Below are positions 37,200 through 48,559 of a stretch of DNA of 64,000 bases, piece by piece. This stretch comes from Perca fluviatilis (Eukaryota > Chordata > Actinopteri > Perciformes > Percidae), in NCBI RefSeq assembly GCF_010015445.1, contig NC_053112.1:895812-959811 (forward strand), given 5' to 3'. How positions within the stretch are numbered: position 1 is the stretch's first letter; every line of letters starts with the position of its first letter. Both the position numbers and the translations under genes were made by a program. The notes under the pieces were generated by a model. The model did no database searches and had not been told where the DNA came from. It saw nothing but the letters and a program-made list of their open reading frames with translations.

Positions 37200-38835
37200 A
37201 TGGCTGCTGCAAATTATCTGTCATCTGAAGATCAGTTTCTGTGCCCCATCTGTCTGGATGTGTTCACTGATCCTGTCGCCATACCATGTGGTCACAACTT
37301 CTGCAAGAGCTGCATCACTGATCACTGGAATATTAGTGACTGGTGCCAGTGTCCCTTATGTAAAGAGGCCTTTACCAGAAGACCTGATTTGAGGGTCAAC
37401 ACTTTCATCTCTGAGATGGTTGCTCAGTTCAGACGGTCAGCTCAACAGAAAGCCAGCAGCAGCAGCTCAGAGCAACAAGTGTCCAAACCAGGAGAAGTTC
37501 CCTGTGACGTCTGCACTGGAACCAAACTGAAGGCCCTGAAGTCCTGCCTGGTGTGTCTGGTCTCCTACTGTGAGACTCACCTGGAGCCTCATCTGACAAT
37601 GTCAGGTCTGAAAAGACATCAGCTGATCGACCCTGTGGAGAACCTGGAAGGCAGGATGTGTACGAAGCACGATAAACCTCTGGAGCTGTTCTGTAAGACC
37701 GACCAGACATGTGTCTGCATGCTCTGCACTGTTTTAGACCACAAGACACATGATGTTGTTCCTCTGAAAGAAGAATATGAAAGAAAGAAGGGCGAGCTGG
37801 GGAAGACAGAGGCTGAAATTCAGAAGATGACAAATGAAGATTCAGGAGATCAAACACTCAGTGGACCTCAGTGAGGAAGATGCAGACAGAGAGATAGCAG
37901 AAGGTGTTCAGGTCTTCACTTCTCTGAAGGAGTCTGTTGAGAGAGGCCTGAATGATCTCATCAACACGATCAAAGAGAAGCAGAAAACAACAGAAAAACA
38001 GGCCAAAGCTTTCATCAAAGAGCTGGAACAGGAAATCTCTGAGCTGATGAAGAGAAGCACTGAGGTGGAGCAGGTGTTACACTCTGAAGAACGCCTCTAT
38101 CTTCTCCAAAGTGTACAGTCCCTAAACATCCAACAACCTCCACACACCAAGGACTGGACAAAGGTCAGCGTCCATCCATCATCATATGAGGGGACTGTGT
38201 TGAAAGCTGTGGTTCAGCTGGAGGAGACACTCAAACAGATGAAGAAGCAGCTCCCTGAGACTGAGGTGAAGAGGTTCCAGCAGTATGCAGTGGATGTGAC
38301 TCTTGATCCTGATACAGCACATCCTGAACTCATCATGTCTGATGATGGGAAACAAGTGAATCATTGTGATGTATGGAAGACAATTCCAAACAGCAAAAAG
38401 AGATTTTCTTATTGTATTTGTGTTTTAGGAAAGCAGAGTTTCTCTTCAGGTAGATTGTACTTTGAGGTGCAAGTTAAAGAAAAAACTAAATGGACTTTAG
38501 GAGTGGCCAGAGAGTCAATCAACAGAAAGGGAGACATCACACTGAGCACTAAGGATGGTTACTGGACAATATGGTTGAGAAATGGAAATAAGTACAAAGC
38601 TTCTGCTGGCCCTGATGTCCTTCTCTCTCTGAAGTCTCCTCCTCAGAAGGTGGGGGTGTTTGTGGATTATGAGGAGGGTCTGGTCTCCTTTTATGACGTA
38701 GATGCTGCAGCCCTTATCTACTCCTTTACTGGCTGCTCCTTCACTGAGAAATTCTTCCCATTCTTCCATACTGGTAATAATGAAGGTGGTACAAACTCTG
38801 CCCCTCTGATCATCTCTCCTGTCAGAATGAACTGA
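37200..38835 (+). pseudogene. TRIM unit D: RING/B-box/coiled-coil/B30.2 TRIM with one frameshift
   Basis: Starts MAAANYLSSEDQFLCPICLD after acceptor GTGTGTAG. The C3HC4 RING is complete (C15, C18, C30, H32, C35, C38, C51, C54), so the domain could support E3 ubiquitin ligase activity. B-box1-like and B-box2 follow. At about 37829 an 11-base deletion relative to units B and C (the QMIQKRR segment) shifts the frame, and translation stops at 37872-37874 after 224 residues. From 37834 the coiled coil and PRY/SPRY continue in another frame, without further stops, to TGA 38833-38835. The single lesion points to recent inactivation or to a truncated RING/B-box protein that lacks the B30.2 reader. 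A sequencing error is less likely because the change is not in a homopolymer. Confidence 0.88.
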
Positions 38836-39880
38836 TCACTGATCTCATTTCAGGTATTGATTTATTTTCAATCAAGGGACCAAATGTACATATTCTTATA
38901 TTTTACATCTTATTTTCTACAGAAGTTTCCTGTGGTAACCGATTTATTTATTATTATTCCATTTATTATCATATGGTTAAATGTGCAGCAATTCTTTGCA
39001 AATTGAACCAAACTTCATCTTGACATATTTGGTGTCTTTAGAAACTGATTTCTTCTGGAACTTATAATAAATATATTTGAGTTTAACAGAGGTTTAAATA
39101 GATATTGTCCACATAATGGGTGTCATGATGCATCAAATGAATGTGTTGATTATGTAATCAGACACACATTTATTTGTATTTGATGTGCAGCCACAGAAAA
39201 CATATTGCTGAATATTTCAGTGTCATGAAGCTTCATTTAAGAGTAAGGCCTATTACATCCCATAGTGTCTACAGAACACAGGATGTGTCATTGTTATACC
39301 GGGTATAAAAAGTTAATGGATGTTTCTATCTTGTGTGAAAAGTGTTTAGGATAATTACTGGTCACTTTGGCCATTTTTTCTTTGTTTCATGAATTCTGTA
39401 AGATGGTGTATGAGTCAAAGAAATCTATAAATATGTGATTGTAGAATAAAAACTGTAAAATAAAGCAGTTGTTTAACACAAGGCCTGAGTCAGCAGTGAC
39501 TTGAGCACTGGAGGAAATGTACAGTAAGCAGAGCTTTGTTAGCAGTGCTGTTCTTTAATAAAACTGGTCTACACAACAGGATGTGGACATATTCTAAGAA
39601 TTAAATACAGATATCTTCAATAAATATCCAGTCTGGCTACTAAATGTTAAAACGGCAACTTATACTATTTAAGGATTTAAATTTAGTTTTGACTAGTACA
39701 ATCAAAGATGTAGATATATTGAAAAACAATTGCTACAAGTAAGACTTATTGTAGATATCTTTCATTACCATTCCGACTAGTTAGAATATCATTTTGACTA
39801 TGAGAAATGCTATTATAAATATCTATAATGTAATCACAGATAGGAGTGTGGTTCGATTAAATGTTAAAATGACCTGCCAT
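38836..39880 (+). other. 3' UTR and flank of TRIM unit D
   Basis: No gene. Conserved with the other units, including the AATAAA-containing block GTAGAATAAAAACTGTAAAA near 39441-39462. Confidence 0.6.
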
Positions 39881-40516
39881 TGTTAGGCTCTAGTTTGACC
39901 CAGAACTGAGGAACAGGCACACAAACACTGATGAGCAGTTTAGAGTGTTTATTGATTTATCTACGATGTAGATTAGCCGAGGAGGGAATTGGCCAGGCGA
40001 GCAGCTCCAGGTAGGAGTGGAAGCCGGAGATCAGAAGGCGGGTGTGCGGCCAGGCAGCGATGACAAGAGCTGGGTGGAATGGCTGGTTGAGAGCGGAGCG
40101 GTGAGGCGAGCAGGCAGCAAGGAAGCAGATGACAGCAGGTCCAGAGACAGGATCCGAACAGAAAAGGAAACGCAAACTAAAGCACAATGAGGCAAACAAA
40201 CATAAAACTAGAAACTGAGCAACCAGGAACAGACTCTCTAGTGCACTGAGCAGAGCCAAGTTACCACGAGAATGGTTGTAACGAACGGGCGTTGTAGAGG
40301 TGGACAGCCCGGGTAGTTAACTGCTGGGTGATTAGTGGTGATATGCTGCAGCTGAGCTGGACAACGGAGCAGGAGAGAGTGGCCACGCCTCTTGATCCAG
40401 TTTCTCCAGGACACGACTCTCGCCAACAGGTGGGAACGAACACACAGACAACAAACACAGGGGAAAAGGGAAGAGGAAAACAAGCAGGACAGGGAGACAG
40501 ACACTGATCCATAACA
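39881..40516. mobile_element. Solo LTR with 5-bp target duplication
   Basis: Begins TGTTAGGCTC and ends CCATAACA, so the termini are TGTTA...TAACA. GCCAT is duplicated at 39876-39880 and 40517-40521. Removing the 636-bp element and one GCCAT restores the unit A sequence (CGGCCTGCCATAGCACCTAAGACA). No internal retroelement genes remain, which is the footprint of LTR-LTR recombination. Confidence 0.85.
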
Positions 40517-40848
40517 GCCATAGTATATCTAAGACATATTTGCTGTTTTCATCTATAGTTGTTCTGCAGAGTTTCTTCTTGCGGGTAACGTCTGAAAATA
40601 ACAATAACTTTAGTTTTCTACGTTGTAAGTTGACATTATTGTTTATAGCCACATTTCAATACTAACATCCCCTGTTGTATAATCTCTCTGAAAGAGACAA
40701 ACAACAATAATTGATAAGTGCAGGGTATTCATTTAAACTCTGAACATTTCTTGAGAGCTGACAGCCTTCCTCATGTCCGAGCACATCTCCATGACTCCCT
40801 GCTACTCTGCAGCAGCAACAACAGGACTCCATGTAGATCACTAAGTAA

Positions 40849-41183
40849 GGGATAATCACCTCAAGGCAGGGCAATAAACAGTTTGATATTGCATTACATT
40901 ACATGTCATTTAGCTGATGCTTTTATCCAAAGCAACTTACATTTTTGCTATATATGTCAGAGGTTGCACACCTCTGGAGCAACTAGGGGTTAAGTGTCTT
41001 TCTCAGGGACACATTGGTCAATGTATTGCAGTGGGAATTGAACCCAGATCTCTCACACCAAAGGAATGTGTCATATCCACTACCCCATAATCACCCCATA
41101 TGCCTGGCTTGTGGACGGCGGTAACCTTCCAAAAGGAGGGGCATATCAAACTGTTTATTGCCCTGCCTTGAGGTGATTATCCC
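40849..41183. mobile_element. MITE with perfect 41-bp terminal inverted repeats
   Basis: GGGATAATCACCTCAAGGCA and the next 21 bases (40849-40889) return as the exact complement at 41143-41183. The interior (about 40893-41090) carries a common fish repeat (CATTTAGCTGATGCTTTTATCCAAAG ... GGGAATTGAACC). No ORF. It interrupts the distal module of unit D. Confidence 0.9.
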
Positions 41184-41537
41184 GTTTATTCTACTTCTTG
41201 CTTGCAAACATAATAAAACAATTCAAATACTTTAATAATTATGCTTTTTCTTATTCGTATTGCATGCTTTTGAGTTCATTTCCCTCAAAAAAAAGTAGTC
41301 CCCTTTAGAACTACGGTGAATAACGTTAGCTCAGCTCAGTTTCTATAGCAACCACACATCAAACATGCATTCCTTATTCCAAATAATTTTTATTTGCAGT
41401 AAATGTATAACAAAATTATTGATTCATTTATGTATATTAAACTGGACATTCCCACTGATTGTAAAATGGGACATATTGAAGGGCATAGGGAAAGATGAAT
41501 CGGACGTTTTAGGCTGAGAGGCTTGGGGGGTTTGTGG

Positions 41538-41574
41538 GTTGTGGGTGGGGGGGGGGGGGGGGAAAGAAAAAAAA

Positions 41575-41646
<72 letters not shown>

Positions 41647-41648
41647 AG

Positions 41649-41686
<38 letters not shown>

Positions 41687-41955
41687 CGGGAAAAAAGGGG
41701 GGAAATAAGTGGGGGGAGGGAATGTGGGAGGAGGGTAGAGTGGGGAAAAAAAAGGAAGAAAAGTAAAAAGGGAAAAAAAAATTATTTGGGTTGGGGGGGG
41801 GGGGGAGGGGGGGGGGGGGGAAAAGTGGGGGGGGGGAGGGGGGAGAAAAGGGGAAGAAGGGAGAGGGAAAATTAAGAAAAAAAAAAAAAAAAAAAAAAAG
41901 AAAAAAGGAAAAATAAATAAAAAAAAAAGTTTAGATTTTTTTTTTTTTTGTTTGG

Positions 41956-41988
<33 letters not shown>

Positions 41989-42060
41989 ATATTTGGAAAA
42001 AAAAAAAAAAAAAAAAAAAACCTCCTCTCTCCCCAAAAAGAAGGAAAAAAAAAAAAAAAA

Positions 42061-42091
<31 letters not shown>

Positions 42092-42145
42092 TTAAAAAAA
42101 AAACTGTGGTGGGGGGGGGGGGGGTGTGTGTTTGGGTTTTTTTTT
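41538..42145. other. Homopolymer-like G/A tract, probable assembly artefact
   Basis: About 600 bases of G runs and A runs broken by single substitutions, with T runs only near the end. It does not behave like a microsatellite with a fixed unit. The open frames across it (poly-Lys or Gly) are meaningless. The flanks are normal complex sequence. Confidence 0.8.
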
Positions 42146-42154
42146 TTATTTGGT

Positions 42155-42571
42155 GGAATTCGCAAAAATTGAACCTTGAGAAATGACGGTTCAGTGAGGC
42201 TCTGATGCCGGTCATCGTTGCCACACTGTATGGCTTGCCTACTGCACTTTGAACTGTAGCATAAAAACGTCTTAACAAATCGTTTAGTTCTTCTGCGCTG
42301 CAGGTGTCTGGGTCAGTTGTCACTATCAGTCTATCCTTCTGCTGGCTCTTCCACTCGGTGAAAACCTTCATAGCAAAGGCATTTGCCTTTTTTGTGTTTG
42401 ATTCCAGGGCCCCGTCTTCAATTGTAAGCAGCTCCTCATCTGTCAGATCTTGGAAACGGGTACCCTGGGCCTTGTCTTTTCTTTTGTCATGTCATCCTCG
42501 TCGCTCTTCGACCAGTCCTCAAATGTCTTCCCTACTCCAAATATATTAAAATTGACAATGAATTTGTCCAT
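42155..42571 (-). pseudogene. Crypton/KIAA1958-like recombinase N-terminal fragment
   Basis: Minus strand, starting MDKFIVNFNIFGVGKTFEDW at 42571. After a frameshift near 42455 it continues LTDEELLTIEDGALESNTKK, MKVFTEWKSQQKDR, CSAEELNDLLRRFYATVQSA and TGIRASLNRHFS. This resembles the core-binding N-terminal region of Crypton-derived proteins (KIAA1958/ZMYM-like, upstream of DUF3504). The downstream part runs into the low-complexity tract, so the catalytic domain is missing. Confidence 0.5.
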
Positions 42572-42712
42572 TTTAAAGACACTGTAATATTTAGAACTAG
42601 CCTACAGCGAATAATGTTAGCTCAACTGTAGCTAATGTTAATAGTTTCTATAGCAACCACACAAGGCTGCATCTGATCACTAACGTTAGTTTAATAAGGT
42701 AGTTGCTACATT

Positions 42713-43502
42713 GACTACGTTTACATGCAGCCAATAACCCGTTCAAAACCGGAATATTAGCAATAACCCGGTTGCGCACGGCCATGTAAACACCGGCAAA
42801 AACCCGAATATGCTCATATTCCGGTTTTTAAAAACCCGAATATGCTACCTGGGTTACCCCTTTTCTAACCCGAAATTTTTGTCATGTAAACGCATATCGG
42901 CATATCCCCATCAAAAGGAACATTGATTTGTGTTCTGCGCATGTTCTATTCGCAAGGAATCTTGGTCTTTTGAGTGGAGGAACTTCTTGTATGCGCCAGA
43001 AAACATAGTTATAATAATAATTATATACTATAATAATATAGTTATATATATATTTTTTTTTTTATATATATATATATATATCAATGCAGAAAACCTGCGG
43101 CGCAGTATACCGGAAAGTAAACAAGAAGTAGAGGTAAACATGGCGAGACGCAGCACAGCACCACACTTTTGGAGCAAGGAGGAAACCAATTTCTTTATTA
43201 GTGTGGTGAAAACCATGAATATAATGTCTTTTGTTGACGGCAGAAAGTACCGAGATAGTGAGATTTATAAGAAGGTGACCGAAAAGTTATTGCGTCTTCA
43301 GGTTGTCCGTAGGCTACGTCCAGACGCTAACCGTGCGTCGCCGTTTACGTCGGGATATTGCCATTTGATTACAAATTCCATGTATACAGGAGCAACTCTC
43401 TCTGCTCACGCATGTAAACGGGTTATTCCGAATGTTTCAGAAACCCGATTAGTGACCTTAACCCGACCATAACCCGAAAATTGACAGCTTGTAAACATAG
43501 TC
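42713..43502. mobile_element. Harbinger-like MITE with SANT-type ORF remnant
   Basis: Ends GACTACGTTTA and complement GACTATGTTTA, with ATT on both sides as a 3-bp target duplication. Both ends are rich in AACCCG phrases. An (AT)n run lies at about 43045-43081. The plus-strand frame from ATG 43140 reads FWSKEETNFFISVVKTMNIM and DGRKYRDSEIYKKVTEKLL, like the SANT/Myb-like DNA-binding protein carried by Harbinger elements, then degenerates. No DDE transposase is present. Confidence 0.6.
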
Positions 43503-43734
43503 ATTGTATCTCGTTTGCAAAACTATGTATCGACTGACCCTCCGATAGATTTCAGACACGTTTTAGAAACATTTTTAAACAAGGTTTATTTTTACACTGG
43601 ACCTCATGTTTGAAATTTCTGTGATAGAAAAAAAATACAAGTGGCATATTGATCTACTATTTGATGACGCTGTGCTCAGTCAGCGGGCAATATGCCGGGT
43701 TAATGCCCTCCTCCCAGCCAATCAGAATCAAGCA

Positions 43735-44240
43735 TTCTTAAAAGAAGTAGAATAACTGATGTTGTGACACGGAACGACCACTAGATGGATCACAACACAA
43801 AGGAATGATGAGACAAAGTTACAGTACTGCTGCCACGCTGACCACCAAAACAAACAAAATTGCTTCAACAGCCTTTTTCAATTTAGTGGGAAGATTTTTG
43901 TTGAGATTAAAATGAAGCAGTTGTTGAACACAAGACCTGAGTGAGCAGTGACTTGAGCACCAAACACTGAACAGAAAAGCTGGTTTACACACTTTATTTA
44001 TAGTGATTTTCGAAAGCATTCATAATGTCGATAATAAAGTTGAATTTTCAGTATTAGTGCCAGGCATAAGAAAAAGAATGCAATAAAGAAAAATCAATGA
44101 CTTGAATGAATGATCAAAACAAGTGAAAATATCAGGAACAATGTTGAAGGATCTACCTCCTCTTATTTTGTTACCTTATTGGTCTCATATGGAAACATTG
44201 CCTGTTTTAGTGTGTGTTTGCAGAGCGTCTTTACGGAGCC
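43735..44240. other. Fragments of the TRIM unit 3' module
   Basis: ACGACCACTAGATGGATCACAACACAAA (43770) and GAAGCAGTTGTTGAACACAA (43915) are pieces of the distal and proximal 3' modules of the TRIM units, now close together. They mark a fifth, mostly deleted unit. Confidence 0.6.
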
Positions 44241-44242
44241 CA

Positions 44243-44515
44243 TCAAAGATAAAACAAAAAAAAAGAGCTGAATTCAGCAGATGATCCAGAAGAGAAGACT
44301 GAAGAGATAAAAGTGATGAAGTGCAGCTCTGGTCTTGTGTTGAAAACCGTTTTACACATCAGACACAGGTACTGGTCATTGGTATTCCAGTGTTCAGTGA
44401 TGCAGTTTTTGCAGAAGTTGTGACCACACGATGTGTTGACAGGATCAGTGAACAAATCCTGACAGATGGAGCACAGAAACTGATCATCAGATGGCAGAAT
44501 GCTCACAGCAGCCAT
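44243..44515 (-). pseudogene. RING fragment of a TRIM exon, inverted, copy 1
   Basis: Minus strand: [35 protein letters not shown] and [16 protein letters not shown], a readable C3HC4 RING. Then ITFIS runs into sequence that is the complement of a TRIM coiled-coil piece (plus strand AGATGATCCAGAAGAGAAGAC). So the RING and the coiled-coil start lie in opposite orientation, joined by a rearrangement. The 90-codon frame ends at 44243 with low-complexity residues. B-box and B30.2 are absent. A small RING-only peptide is conceivable but unsupported. Confidence 0.8.
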
Positions 44516-44934
44516 ATTTAAACATAGTGTAAAAGAAAAGAAAACATTTAATTGAAATTACAGTTTTAATTAAAGCAGCAAGCAGTGTTGAATGGGCCCT
44601 CACACATCAGACACTGTGCGTATGAGTTAGACATTGTTTTGCGTGGAGTGTGGCACTGAAAAAGCTGTATTGTACATTTTTTTACCACTTCCTGTGGCCA
44701 CAATGTGGCAATAGAGAACACACACTAATGAAATGTCATGTTGCTGTATACCATGTGTAGACAACACCATGTCAATTTCATGTTAATGATGATCTGTGTC
44801 ACATACAACTAACTTCCTGTTGTCAGTAGTTGGCACTTTGACTATGACTTAATATGGGCATATAGATTTAGGGCAGATTGGACAGCGTAAAGTCAATTTA
44901 CAACAGCTTCCTGTGTTATGGTGAAATATGGAAA

Positions 44935-46870
44935 TTGCCTCATCCCAAATCTGGTGTGTGTTTAGGAGCCTCATAAGGAGGGATAGAAATGCATTTGGTG
45001 GAGGAGTTGCATTTTTTTCTTCGGGATCACATACCAATTAAAATTAGAAATGATTTAATGCAAAAAGGAGGTAGAGGCACTGTGGCTGAAAATACAACTG
45101 CCACATTTGAAGCCCATGCTGATTGCCTGTTGTTATAGACCACCAAGTGCGAAAATTTAATATCTAGATAAAATATGTGAAATGCTAGAACATGGGTGTG
45201 ATGGCAGTTATGAAATCTAGTTTATGGTAGATCTGACAATAGCTTGGAATGCATTAGGTTGTTCAATGAAAAAACGGCTTTAGAATGTTACAGATTTGTG
45301 TGGTTTACCACAGGTAATTAACAAACCAACTAGAATATTTACTAAGAGTGACGGCACAATTACTTCTACGTGTATTGATCATATTTTTACTAATGCAGTT
45401 GAGCTAAGCTCAAAGGCATGATCTATACCGACTGGCTGTAGTGATCATAATTTCATTGGAGTTGTAAGAAGAGAAAAAGTGCCGAAGCCTGGACCTAAAG
45501 TAATACAAAAGAGATCATACAAATCGGTTGATCAGGACAGATTTAGAAATGATGTAAAAGAGGTATGTTGGTCAGATGTATTACTGAAAACAAATCCTGA
45601 TGAGGCACTGAAACATGTTGTTGATATTTTTATGCCTATAGTTGAAAAGCGTGCTCTAGTGAAGAAGTTTATGGTCAGAAGCATCAGAACACCATGGATA
45701 GATAGTTAAAGGAATATATGGTGGAACACGATTTAGCAAAATTAACAGCATTAATCAAATTATGGAGAGTATATGTGAGCAGATGAAAGAATATTTTTCT
45801 TTGAATGATTTAACCGCTGATTGCCAACATGCATATAGAAAGGGACACTCAACAGCTACCGCTCTAACTCATATGACTGATGACTGGATGAGAGATATTG
45901 AGCAAAAGAAACTAGTAGGTGCTATTATGCTTGATTTTACAGCAGCGTTTGATATCCTTGATCATAATTTACTATTGAAAAAACTTGAATGTTATGGTTT
46001 CTCTCAGTCAGCAATGTTATGGATGACGAGTTATTTGACAAACGGGTAACAACTAGTCTTTTTTTAATGGTAGCTACTCGGATGTTGGAGCGGTGAGCTG
46101 TGGAGTTCCCCAGGGGAGTTGTCTTGGGCCACTGTTATACACTATTTTCACAAATGATTTATCACTTGTTTTAAATAAGGTCAGTATATCGATGTATGCA
46201 TATTATTCAACTATTAATATGTCTTCAACTACATTTCATGAGTTAAACACCAACCAATCACAAGAGCTGCAATCAGTGGTTGAATGGGTAAAGAGGAATA
46301 AGCTAGTTCTTGATGTTTCAAAGACGAAAAGCATGATGTTCGGTTCACATTATACTCTTCATAATCAACCTGAGTTAAAGCTTTGTATAAATGATGTATC
46401 TGTTGAACAGGTCCATGAGACCAAACTGCTAGGAGTTTTTTTAGATAGCAAATTATCATGTACAAAACATAAATAACATGGTTGTTAAGATGGGAAGTGG
46501 TGTTTCTGTTGTAAAAAGATGTGCACCATATTTGTCACAAAGCTCAACCAAAGTAGTAGCTAAAGCTTTAATATTGTCTAATATTGACTATGGTTCAGTA
46601 GTATGGTCTAATGCAACACAAGAAAGAAATAACTAAATTGCAAATGGTGCAAAATAGAGCCAAACTTTAGCACTTTTATAGAACAAATGTTACAATGCAC
46701 AAAGGTTTAAGTTGGTTATCTGTAAGAAATAGAGTACTCTTTTCATTATGTGGTTTTTTTTTTTAGGAATATTCTTGTAACAAAGAAACTATCTATTGTG
46801 TATAATAGTTTACCTTTCAGTTCAGATATACATGGCTATGCGACGAGACATGAAACAAGAGGTAACTTTA
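44935..46870 (+). mobile_element. Degenerate LINE (non-LTR retrotransposon), left copy
   Basis: Endonuclease pieces near 45060-45140, then KPGPKVIQKRSYKSVDQDRF (45479), and RT pieces DCQHAYRKGHSTATAL, MLDFTAAFDILDHNLLLKKL (46000), SCGVPQGSCLGPLLYTIF (46093) and LLGVFLDSKLSC. The RT active-site YADD reads YAYY here. Frameshifts, deletions and stops are frequent; the copy lacks the region between endonuclease end and RT start that is present at 55400-56160. Confidence 0.85.
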
Positions 46871-46872
46871 CC

Positions 46873-47500
46873 AAAGCAAAGACAATTAAAGCTGCAAGCA
46901 GCGATGAACAGACCCTGCCAAATGCACGCCTATGTCAACCAGCGTCTCGCCAGTACGACAGTTGACATGGCGATGCATTTGCGTGATAATCAAACAGTGC
47001 GCAAGATTACAAGATTTATTTATTTTGATTAGGACAATGCACATTAATCAACATTTCTGTAAGTGCGCCAGTGTTAGCCAGTTGGCTGTAGTCCTAGTTG
47101 CATGCATGTCTTTATGGTGGGAAGAAACCAGAGCACCCGGAGGAAACCCACACAAGCACGGGGAGAACATGCAAACTCCACACTTCTTAACTTACTTAAC
47201 TACTTCCTGTTTCATGGCTAAAAGCACAAAAAGGCTTATTTATTTAACCAATTGAACCTCTGTATTGTTACTTTTTTATTATTTTTCCTTTGTTTTTTCT
47301 GTAATTCTTTTGTTCTTCTCCCTTTTCCTTCTCTTCCTTCTCCACCCAATCCCAACTCTTTTTTTCTTTTGTGTTACTGTCTGTTCTTTATGCCACTATG
47401 ACACGTGTTTTGTTTACCTTGTCATTGTTTGATGGTATTTGTTGGCACATGTTTGCTCTGTCTATATCACCAATAAAATTATTTGAAAAATAAGGCTGCC
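46873..47500. repeat. LINE tail with embedded fish repeats
   Basis: AATTAAAGCTGCAAGCAGCG starts another copy of the repeat seen at 3163. About 47000-47190 carries the common fish phrase CCCGGAGGAAACCCACACAA and GGGAGAACATGCAAACTCCA, absent from the right copy, so it was inserted after duplication. No gene. Confidence 0.55.
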
Positions 47501-48181
47501 ACACTGTTCGTAAATACGAACTAAACATGCATTATTTTGCTCTATATCAAGGGTGGACCAAACAATGTAAATTTCATGTAATTTGGATGTTTGTCAAATG
47601 AGGATAACTCATTATTGGCATGTACATGAAGCCGGTCAGAAAGAAAAATCACAGTGACAGAGCTGGCGCGTTCATGACGTTCTATCATGCTACTGGTACC
47701 GAAAGTAAACAAACAACGAGGGCGAAGAAGAGTACCAACAATTTAAATAAAATGCATAATTAACATGTGTATGTATGTACATATATGTATGTGTATACAA
47801 ACGCACTTTTTTATACGCAAACTTCTCTGTGCATACTAGTCAAATGTTTGTTTACCTTGTTCAACTTTGTTGTTTTTAGCTGTGTGTATTGTTGTGTATG
47901 TACACTGAGAGCAACAGAGTCAAATTCCCTGTACGTGTTCATATTTACTTGGCCATTCAAACTGACTCTGATTCTGAAACAGGCAGAGGAGCCAGTATTA
48001 TCAGGCAGCTGCTATGTCTCTAGTATTACTGCCTGAGACACAGTTGCAATGTAGTGTCGTAATGTAGGTCAGTGACCATAATGTGACCTATCTCAATTTA
48101 CACAGCAAGCTGGAAAATAAACGTGAGTACTGAGAGCAACAAGTTAGTAGACTGCCAAATCGTCACTGGACCTTTCTCTCT

Positions 48182-48183
<2 letters not shown>

Positions 48184-48258
<75 letters not shown>

Positions 48259-48286
48259 CGTGCGTGTGTGTGTGTGTGTGTGTGAG
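48184..48286. repeat. (GT)n microsatellite, left copy
   Basis: About 100 bp of GT dinucleotides with a few GC steps. The counterpart in the right duplicate is shorter (59529-59571). Confidence 0.95.
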
Positions 48287-48559
48287 ATAAGAGATCAAAT
48301 GAATGGAAAGAATCACGACCATAAATGACAGCAAAACACAATCAAGACAAACACTAGTTCTCATCTACCAAAATCCATTTGATTTGATTTAGATTTTTTA
48401 TATTGAAATGAGATTACCTTAGATAAATCACAAAGCATGTAATGAATTAGATTTTTTTATTAATTGACAGTCCTATTTTTAAACTTTTTTTTGGCCGTTA
48501 TGCGGTTTATGAACACTTAATCTACTTGTGGTTGTTTTAAAATGAACATACATTGTCAT

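Larger units (their letters stand above)
44240..48487. repeat. Segmental duplication, left copy
   Basis: Collinear with 52790-59755: minus-strand RING fragment, GCAAGCAGTG repeat start, LINE, ACTTCCTGTTTCATGGCT tail, CCAATAAAATTATTTGAAAAA, GTACACTGAGAGCAACAG block, (GT)n and GACAGTCCTATTTTTAAAC. The right copy is longer mainly because of an LTR-like insertion in its LINE and a hAT element; the left copy has lost parts of the LINE. Confidence 0.8.

Noticed and set aside
41534..42172. Poly-Lys and Gly-rich open frames
   Set aside because: Products of G/A homopolymers, with no coding signal.
48098..48364. His-Thr repeat open frames
   Set aside because: Translation of the (CA)n microsatellite.
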